The notes beneath the pieces were generated by a model. It was not told where the DNA came from, did not search any database, and was given only the letters and a program-made list of their open reading frames with translations. This document shows, one piece after another, positions 14,654 to 19,292 of a DNA stretch of 19,292 nucleotides. The stretch spans positions 1-19,292 of the forward strand of contig JACDAK010000173.1 of assembly GCA_013695495.1 (NCBI GenBank), read 5' to 3'. Position 1 is the stretch's first letter. Every line of letters starts with the position of its first letter. Position numbers and translations under genes: made by a program. The DNA is from Blastocatellia bacterium. Lineage in GTDB: Bacteria > Acidobacteriota > Blastocatellia > Pyrinomonadales > Pyrinomonadaceae.

Positions 14654-15659
14654 GATACTCTACGTTGATGACGAAACCGCAAACTTGCGATTGATCGAGC
14701 GGTTACTCCGCGGAACCTATGAGGTCATCACGGCCGCTTCGGGAGCCGAGGCCCTTGAGTCTCTTTCGCTTCACGATATATCGCTCATCATCTCTGATCA
14801 GCGGATGCCCGGCATGACCGGCATCGAATTTCTCAAAAAAGCCGCCGAGCTGCGACCTCAAACGGTCCGCATAATGCTTACCGGCTACACGGACGCCGAA
14901 GCACTTGTGGAAGCGATAAATTCAGGCGTAGTCTATAAATACGTGACCAAGCCCTGGGATAATGAGATTTTGCGGCAAACCATTAAACGGGCGCTTCAGC
15001 ATCATGAAACCCTTAAAGCCCAACGTCAGCTGCAACTTCACAACGAACGCCTGCAGGCACGCCTCACGTCGATGAAGGCCGGGATCGTACGGATCATCGG
15101 GGAAATGCTTGATATCAAGGATCCCCAGGCCCGGAGTCATGCTGAACGCACCAGCGAGCTAGCGGTCGAATTAGGACGCAAAATGAATCTGGGCCGGGCC
15201 GACCTCGAACAGCTCTCGCTGGCGGCGTTTCTCCATGAGGCCGCGGACATTCGCATACCCAGCCACGTAGTATTCAAGGATACGCCGCTGACCGCTATCG
15301 AGCGACAGATAGTTCAGCAAACCTTCGAATTGGGCATTCAGTTGCTGGAAGGTATCCCGGAGTTTGAAGAAGTAGTGGAGATCCTTCACTTTAATCACGA
15401 GAATTACAACGGCTCCGGATTTCCGATGGGTTTTTCCTACGACCAGATACCGTTGTTTGCACGTATCATAGCCGTAGCAAATGCCTATGACACGCTAACG
15501 TCGCGAACGGCTAACTCGCGACTGTCGCCGGAAGATGCGCAAAAACGCCTGAGTTCAATGTCGGGAACAAGGCTCGATCCGATGGTTGTGAACGCTTTCT
15601 GCTCGCCGGAATCGGCGATACCGATGAGTAAAATCGATTTGGAAACTGCCTGCGCATAG
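14643..15659 (+). CDS. Response regulator: receiver plus degenerate HD-GYP domain
   Basis: The N-terminal receiver (1-120) has D9/D10, phosphoacceptor D52 and K103 (VTKPWD), like RpfG-type regulators. A coiled-coil linker is followed by an HD-GYP fold at about 145-325. Several signature residues differ from active c-di-GMP phosphodiesterases: HD-x-GK reads HEAAD (198-202), the HP pair is TF (227-228), HHE-x-x-DGxGYP reads NHE-x-x-NGSGFP (251-261), and the later AD is AN (279-280). Only H166, H198 and H252 remain, so hydrolysis is unlikely. It overlaps the upstream kinase gene by 11 bases with no own ribosome binding site, implying coupling, and shares its sigma-54 promoter. It may act as a phosphorylation-controlled binding protein. 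Confidence 0.88.
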   Translation: MLYKILYVDDETANLRLIERLLRGTYEVITAASGAEALESLSLHDISLIISDQRMPGMTGIEFLKKAAELRPQTVRIMLTGYTDAEALVEAINSGVVYKYVTKPWDNEILRQTIKRALQHHETLKAQRQLQLHNERLQARLTSMKAGIVRIIGEMLDIKDPQARSHAERTSELAVELGRKMNLGRADLEQLSLAAFLHEAADIRIPSHVVFKDTPLTAIERQIVQQTFELGIQLLEGIPEFEEVVEILHFNHENYNGSGFPMGFSYDQIPLFARIIAVANAYDTLTSRTANSRLSPEDAQKRLSSMSGTRLDPMVVNAFCSPESAIPMSKIDLETACA

Positions 15660-15743
15660 GCAGATCTGAATGAGTCTTGGCGTGGCACCGATGCTGGGCG
15701 TGTCCCCTCAGATATAGAAAAAGGGTTACTACAAACCTCCGCA

Positions 15744-15773
15744 CCCGGTTGAACCCATCAGCCGGGCTTTTTT
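15744..15773 (+). terminator. Rho-independent terminator of the two-component operon
   Basis: The stem CCCGGTTGA / TCAGCCGGG has nine pairs including one G-T, and a five-base loop (15753-15757). It is followed by C and TTTTTT (15768-15773). The T-tract reaches into the stop codon of the convergent Ser/Thr kinase gene (15772-15774). Confidence 0.9.
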
Positions 15774-18024
15774 ATTCGTCCCGTACGAGCCTGAATCCTA
15801 AGCCGGGACTACGGGTTGAACCCGCAAGGTCCGTGCGAAACGTCGAAGTGATGCGATCGTCACCGCTGGATTTGTAAAAGGCTCCGCCGCCGCGAACCAT
15901 ATAAAAAGGTTCTGCACGGGGCACGATCTCAAACGGGCTGCCGGGGTAAGCCATTGCCTCAGTCGACGTCCATTCGAAAACGTTTCCGATCAGGTCAGCA
16001 ACGCCCCAATCGTTTGGACACGATTGCTCACCCACGTTCTTTGGTGAATTGTCGATGTGGTCCAGAAACGCGCATTTCCGATCCCATTTATCGCCCCAAG
16101 GGTATACGTTATTTTTCGCGCCATTTCGCGCCGCATATTCCCACTCGATCTCAGTAGGCAGACGATAACGGAGGTTGTCGCGTTCCGAGAGCCACTCGGC
16201 AAAAGCCTTCGCATCCTCCTGACTAACGTAACGCACGGGCATCTTTTCTTCGCCGGGACGCGGTTTCTCATTTTCCCAGTGAACGGGCATCGGCCGATGC
16301 CCAGTTACTTCAATAAATTCATGGTACGACTCGTTTGTGACTTCGGTCTTGTCCATCCAAAAACTGCCGACGGTCTGCGGATGTTCCGGCTTTTCATTCT
16401 CACGTCTCGAGTTACTTCCCATCGTAAACGAGCCGCCTGGAATCTGAACCATCTCAGCTCGTATCCGTGGCTCCGGCTTTGTAACCGGCGTCGGTTTTGC
16501 CGTATTCGCTACATTTCCTGAATCGACCGTACTGCCGGCGACGCCGGAGAATGCCCCTGCCATGTAGAGCCCCGCAACTCCAAATCCACTGATAACGAGA
16601 AACAGCAATGCACCGGCGGTGCCAAGCACCACAGGTGAAAAGAGCTTGTTCTTTTTCGGTTGCGACGGAACATCCACAAACTCGCCGGTTTGGTTCCCCT
16701 GCACGCGCGTCTTAAGCATTTCAGGATCGTGGTCCTGAGTATTCGAAAAATTCTGCGGGGTATTCGGCGAGATGCCGCCGGGATACGCGATCGTGGCCGC
16801 AGGCGGGCGCGGGATTGCCGAAGATGAACTTTGTAATTCGGCGACGACCTGCTTCGGCTTACCGTCGATCACGACATCGCCATACCAATCCTGGTAACCT
16901 TCTTTACTGATCTTTAGGTTGTGCGACCCGCTTTGCAGGCCGTTCAGAGTGATCCACCCGTCGTCACGGCTCTGGCCCACCGGCACACTGTCGACAAAGA
17001 CGAGTGACTCAGGCGGGTCAGTCTTGATGTTGACCGCGGCCATCTGGCCCGATGCACCTGAAGCAGTGTGAATCCCGATTGCCGACGGAAAGATAGCTTC
17101 GCGAAGGTCGGCGATCATTGCCTCGACCGATTCGGTGCGTTTGTCTTTCTCTTTGTGCAAGGTACGGAGAACCGCAGCCTCAAGCTCAGGCGAAATCGTT
17201 ACGCCGACCTCAGAGAACCTGGGAGCCGGATCGCTGATGTGCTTTTTCATGATCGCAGGTATCGATGAACCTTTGAACGGCACATCGCCCGCCAACATCT
17301 GAAATAGAATCACTCCCAGGCTGTAGATGTCTGAACGCGAATCAGGTTCATCGTCTGCCCACTGCTCCGGCGCCATGTAATAAGGCGAACCCATGAGGCC
17401 CGTCGTCTGAGCCTGGATGAACGATCCGAGAAGCTCGCCCGATTTGATCTTTGCGAGTCCAAAATCGAGTATCTTGACCGCTTGCGACATGTTCGGCTTG
17501 CCCGAGCAGATCATAATGTTGAGCGGTTTTAGATCGCGATGCACGATTCCCTGATGATGAGCCGCGCCTACTCCGGAGCAAATGGCTGACATCACTTCGA
17601 AAGCCTTTTCGGGGTCGAGGACTTTCTCGCGGGTCAGAAGATCATGAAGAGCCTCGCCTTCGACATATTCCATCACGAGGAAGGGTATCGACCCGGCCAG
17701 CACGCCGTAGTCGGTCACGGCGACTACGTTTTGATGACGGATCGCCGCTGCTGCCAATGCTTCTTGTCGAAATCTGGTAACTAGCTGAGGATCGTTGCCG
17801 ACCAGGTCAGGCAAGATTATCTTGATGGCAAGCTGAGTCTTGAGGTATGCATGCCGTGCTTTGTATACGACGCCCATACCGCCCTGCCCAAGACGAGATT
17901 CGATCTGATACTTACCCTCAAGTACAGGCTCGCCCGGAATGGTATGCATTGTCGGCATCCCATCCTTCGGACAGGTCGCGACATCATCGCCGTAGCAGTT
18001 TTTACAAAGCTGACACTCTTTCAT
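15772..18024 (-). CDS. Membrane Ser/Thr protein kinase with zinc-knuckle, PEGA and FGE-like domains
   Basis: Residues 1-22 carry Cys4, 7, 10 and 18, a probable zinc knuckle. The kinase domain (about 38-312) is complete: GQGGMGVVY (46-54), K68, E88, HRDLKPLN (162-169), DFG (187-189) and APE (218-220). A PEGA-type beta domain lies at about 330-398, then a Pro-rich linker, one transmembrane helix at about 464-488, and an FGE-sulfatase (SUMF1) domain at about 523-748, which would face outside. That domain keeps the fold motifs (RLPTEIEWEYAAR, NVFEWT, RGGG, GLGFRLV) but has no cysteine in the segment where true formylglycine-generating enzymes carry theirs, so it is probably a ligand-binding sensor. 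GGGGGA before ATG 18024 is a good ribosome binding site. PEGA lies before the helix, hence on the cytoplasmic side. Confidence 0.92.
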   Translation of the reverse strand: MKECQLCKNCYGDDVATCPKDGMPTMHTIPGEPVLEGKYQIESRLGQGGMGVVYKARHAYLKTQLAIKIILPDLVGNDPQLVTRFRQEALAAAAIRHQNVVAVTDYGVLAGSIPFLVMEYVEGEALHDLLTREKVLDPEKAFEVMSAICSGVGAAHHQGIVHRDLKPLNIMICSGKPNMSQAVKILDFGLAKIKSGELLGSFIQAQTTGLMGSPYYMAPEQWADDEPDSRSDIYSLGVILFQMLAGDVPFKGSSIPAIMKKHISDPAPRFSEVGVTISPELEAAVLRTLHKEKDKRTESVEAMIADLREAIFPSAIGIHTASGASGQMAAVNIKTDPPESLVFVDSVPVGQSRDDGWITLNGLQSGSHNLKISKEGYQDWYGDVVIDGKPKQVVAELQSSSSAIPRPPAATIAYPGGISPNTPQNFSNTQDHDPEMLKTRVQGNQTGEFVDVPSQPKKNKLFSPVVLGTAGALLFLVISGFGVAGLYMAGAFSGVAGSTVDSGNVANTAKPTPVTKPEPRIRAEMVQIPGGSFTMGSNSRRENEKPEHPQTVGSFWMDKTEVTNESYHEFIEVTGHRPMPVHWENEKPRPGEEKMPVRYVSQEDAKAFAEWLSERDNLRYRLPTEIEWEYAARNGAKNNVYPWGDKWDRKCAFLDHIDNSPKNVGEQSCPNDWGVADLIGNVFEWTSTEAMAYPGSPFEIVPRAEPFYMVRGGGAFYKSSGDDRITSTFRTDLAGSTRSPGLGFRLVRDE

Positions 18025-18114
18025 CTTTCATCCCCCGACCCGACTGAGCTCTTACATGGAGGGAATCGTATTACATTGACACTCTTCGCATGATATTTTG
18101 CGGCACTGCGCCCT

Positions 18115-18142
18115 ACGATAATAGTTTTTTTACGCATTTCAA
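18115..18142 (-). promoter_or_regulatory. Candidate sigma-70 promoter of the Ser/Thr kinase
   Basis: On the minus strand TTGAAA (18142-18137), 16 bases, then TATCGT (18120-18115). The predicted start is near 18107, giving a leader of about 80 bases. The -35 is good and the -10 moderate. Confidence 0.35.
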
Positions 18143-18146
18143 GCAA

Positions 18147-18176
18147 GGTTGAGCATGTTCCGGAGCCTACTCAACC
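18147..18176 (-). terminator. Hairpin after leuS, possible terminator without U-tract
   Basis: GGTTGAG and CTCAACC form a 7-bp perfect stem, extendable by two pairs, 11 bases beyond the leuS stop. No run of T follows on either strand, so it may be a processing or mRNA-protecting hairpin rather than an intrinsic terminator. Confidence 0.35.
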
Positions 18177-18187
18177 ACTGAAAAGCA

Positions 18188-19292
18188 TTAACCGCGAACC
18201 ACGATATTAACAAGCCGTTTTGGAACTACTATCACCTTAACTACGTCGCTTCCGCCAATATGTTCCCTCACCTTCTCATCGGCGAGCGCCATTTGCTCGA
18301 GCGCGTCGTTCGCAGAATCCGATGCGGCGAATATCCGCGATCGAAGTTTTCCGTTGATCTGAACGGCAATCTCGATCACATCTGCACGAGCAAGGTCTTC
18401 GCTGAAGACCGGAAAACGTGCCCCGTTCGCGATCAGTCCATTTTCGTTCCCCACCACGTTTGAATAGAGCTCCTCGGCAGTATGGGGAGCAAAAGGAGCA
18501 AGCATCAGCAGCATGCTCATGATCGATTCCTTTACGGCCGCAACATCCTTAGCGGCAGCTGTATCGGGCTCGAGCTTTGCGTCGTATAGCGAGTTCAGAA
18601 GTTCCATCAGGCCTGCGACGGGTGTGTTGAACTGCAGCGTGTCCAGGCTTTGATCGACCCGCTGGATCGTCTGGTGCGTCTTCTGCCTCAGCATTTTCGC
18701 GGCTTCGGATAATTCAGATTGCGATGAAAGCGCCGGAAGCTCTCCCGTTATCGCAAAACGCCACTTACCGACGAACCGCCATAGCCGCTGCAGAAAACGA
18801 ACCGCTCCCTCAATGCCTGCCTCGTGCCATACCAACTCGTTATCGACCGGCGCCGCAAAAAGTACGAACATTCTTGAAGCGTCCGCCCCATAGATCTCGA
18901 CCATCTCGTCGGGGTCTACGCCGTTACCCTTAGACTTGGACATCCGCTCTATGGCGTATTTCAACTCCGTACCGTCGCTCGCACGGGCTCCCGTCATCTT
19001 GCCCTTTTCATCTCGCGTTACCTCGACTCCGTCAGGGGGGTAATAGATCCGCTTCCCGCTGGAATCGTCAAAGAACGTCTCGCCCACGACCATTCCCTGC
19101 GTCAATAGCCTCTTAACAGGCTCATCAAACTTCACTAGCCCAATGTCCCGCATCACCTTCGACCAAAACCGCGTATAGATGAGGTGCATAACGGCATGAT
19201 CGTCGCCGCCGATATACTGGTCGACCGGCGTCCAATACTCTGCAACCTCGGGTGCGAACGGCAAGATTTCGTTGTCGTGATCGGTATAACGG
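18188..19292 (-). CDS. leuS: Leucyl-tRNA synthetase, C-terminal part (partial at window edge)
   Basis: LeuRS charges tRNA-Leu with leucine. About 367 C-terminal residues are present. The frame stays open to the window edge, where it encodes RYTDHDNEILPF just before PEVAEYW-x-PVDQYIGG, a block typical of the LeuRS catalytic core. The class I signature KMSKS appears as RMSKSKGNG, where the catalytic Lys and Ser residues are kept. Then come the HUP-linked helical anticodon-binding domain and a normal C-terminal domain (IAVQINGKLRSRI ... VIVVPKRLVNIVV). The TTG at 19264 is not the real start; the N-terminal half lies outside the window. The hairpin at 18147-18176 follows the stop. Confidence 0.95.
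   Translation of the reverse strand, partial: RYTDHDNEILPFAPEVAEYWTPVDQYIGGDDHAVMHLIYTRFWSKVMRDIGLVKFDEPVKRLLTQGMVVGETFFDDSSGKRIYYPPDGVEVTRDEKGKMTGARASDGTELKYAIERMSKSKGNGVDPDEMVEIYGADASRMFVLFAAPVDNELVWHEAGIEGAVRFLQRLWRFVGKWRFAITGELPALSSQSELSEAAKMLRQKTHQTIQRVDQSLDTLQFNTPVAGLMELLNSLYDAKLEPDTAAAKDVAAVKESIMSMLLMLAPFAPHTAEELYSNVVGNENGLIANGARFPVFSEDLARADVIEIAVQINGKLRSRIFAASDSANDALEQMALADEKVREHIGGSDVVKVIVVPKRLVNIVVRG

Noticed and set aside
18076..18104. Plus-strand promoter with a perfect TTGACA at 18076
   Set aside because: The only -10-like hexamer (TATTTT) is 12 bases away, too close, and no plus-strand gene follows.
19264..19264. TTG at 19264 as the start of the leuS product
   Set aside because: The same frame continues to the window edge and encodes conserved LeuRS sequence upstream, so this is an internal codon.
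1..19292. CRISPR array, insertion sequence, prophage, tRNA or rRNA
   Set aside because: Intergenic gaps are all under 280 bases and show no direct repeats, transposase, cloverleaf or rRNA-like sequence.

Overview
The window looks like a chromosomal segment of a moderately GC-rich bacterium. My best guess is Acidobacteriota, class Blastocatellia (Pyrinomonas-like). That guess rests on gene style: many proteins begin with a small zinc ribbon, and there is a long Ser/Thr kinase carrying PEGA and FGE-like modules, FHA-ABC exporters and a DUF2203 protein. No marker gene fixes the taxonomy. I found no insertion sequence, prophage gene, CRISPR array, rRNA or tRNA. The sequence is densely coding and the longest gap is about 275 bases.

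Layout. 94-2490 (+): a secreted beta-propeller/Ig-like protein followed by a 78-aa zinc-ribbon protein. 2491-4912 (-): a tight three-gene unit of a zinc-ribbon hypothetical protein, the 23S rRNA methyltransferase RlmB, and a zinc-ribbon membrane protein. 5188-6272 (+): a NYN-domain nuclease-like protein and a DUF2203 protein overlapping by ATGA. 6413-7747 (+): a zinc-ribbon/disordered/RDD membrane protein with its own promoter and a strong terminator. 7823-9289 (+): a short RqcH/NFACT homologue. 9338-13016 (-): an FHA protein, an FHA-FHA-ABC exporter and a TlpA-like thioredoxin lipoprotein. 13274-15659 (+): a receiver-histidine kinase and a receiver plus degenerate HD-GYP protein, behind a convincing sigma-54 promoter. 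15772-18024 (-): the Ser/Thr kinase. 18188-19292 (-): the C-terminal part of leucyl-tRNA synthetase, cut by the window edge.

How the genes may work together. Much of 9.3-18 kb is signalling. The FHA domains would bind phosphothreonine made by a Ser/Thr kinase, and one such kinase lies nearby, recalling the mycobacterial PknF/Rv1747 pair. The two-component pair has no DNA-binding output, and its second member has lost most HD-GYP metal ligands, so it probably acts by protein contacts. RlmB, RqcH and LeuRS are translation or ribosome quality-control genes.

The observations most worth checking are: the 8-C tract that separates the first FHA domain from the FHA-ABC protein by exactly one base; the sigma-54 promoter with two upstream inverted repeats; the degenerate HD-GYP; and the RqcH that appears to lack its helix-hairpin-helix region and has Glu-Arg where Asp-Arg is expected.
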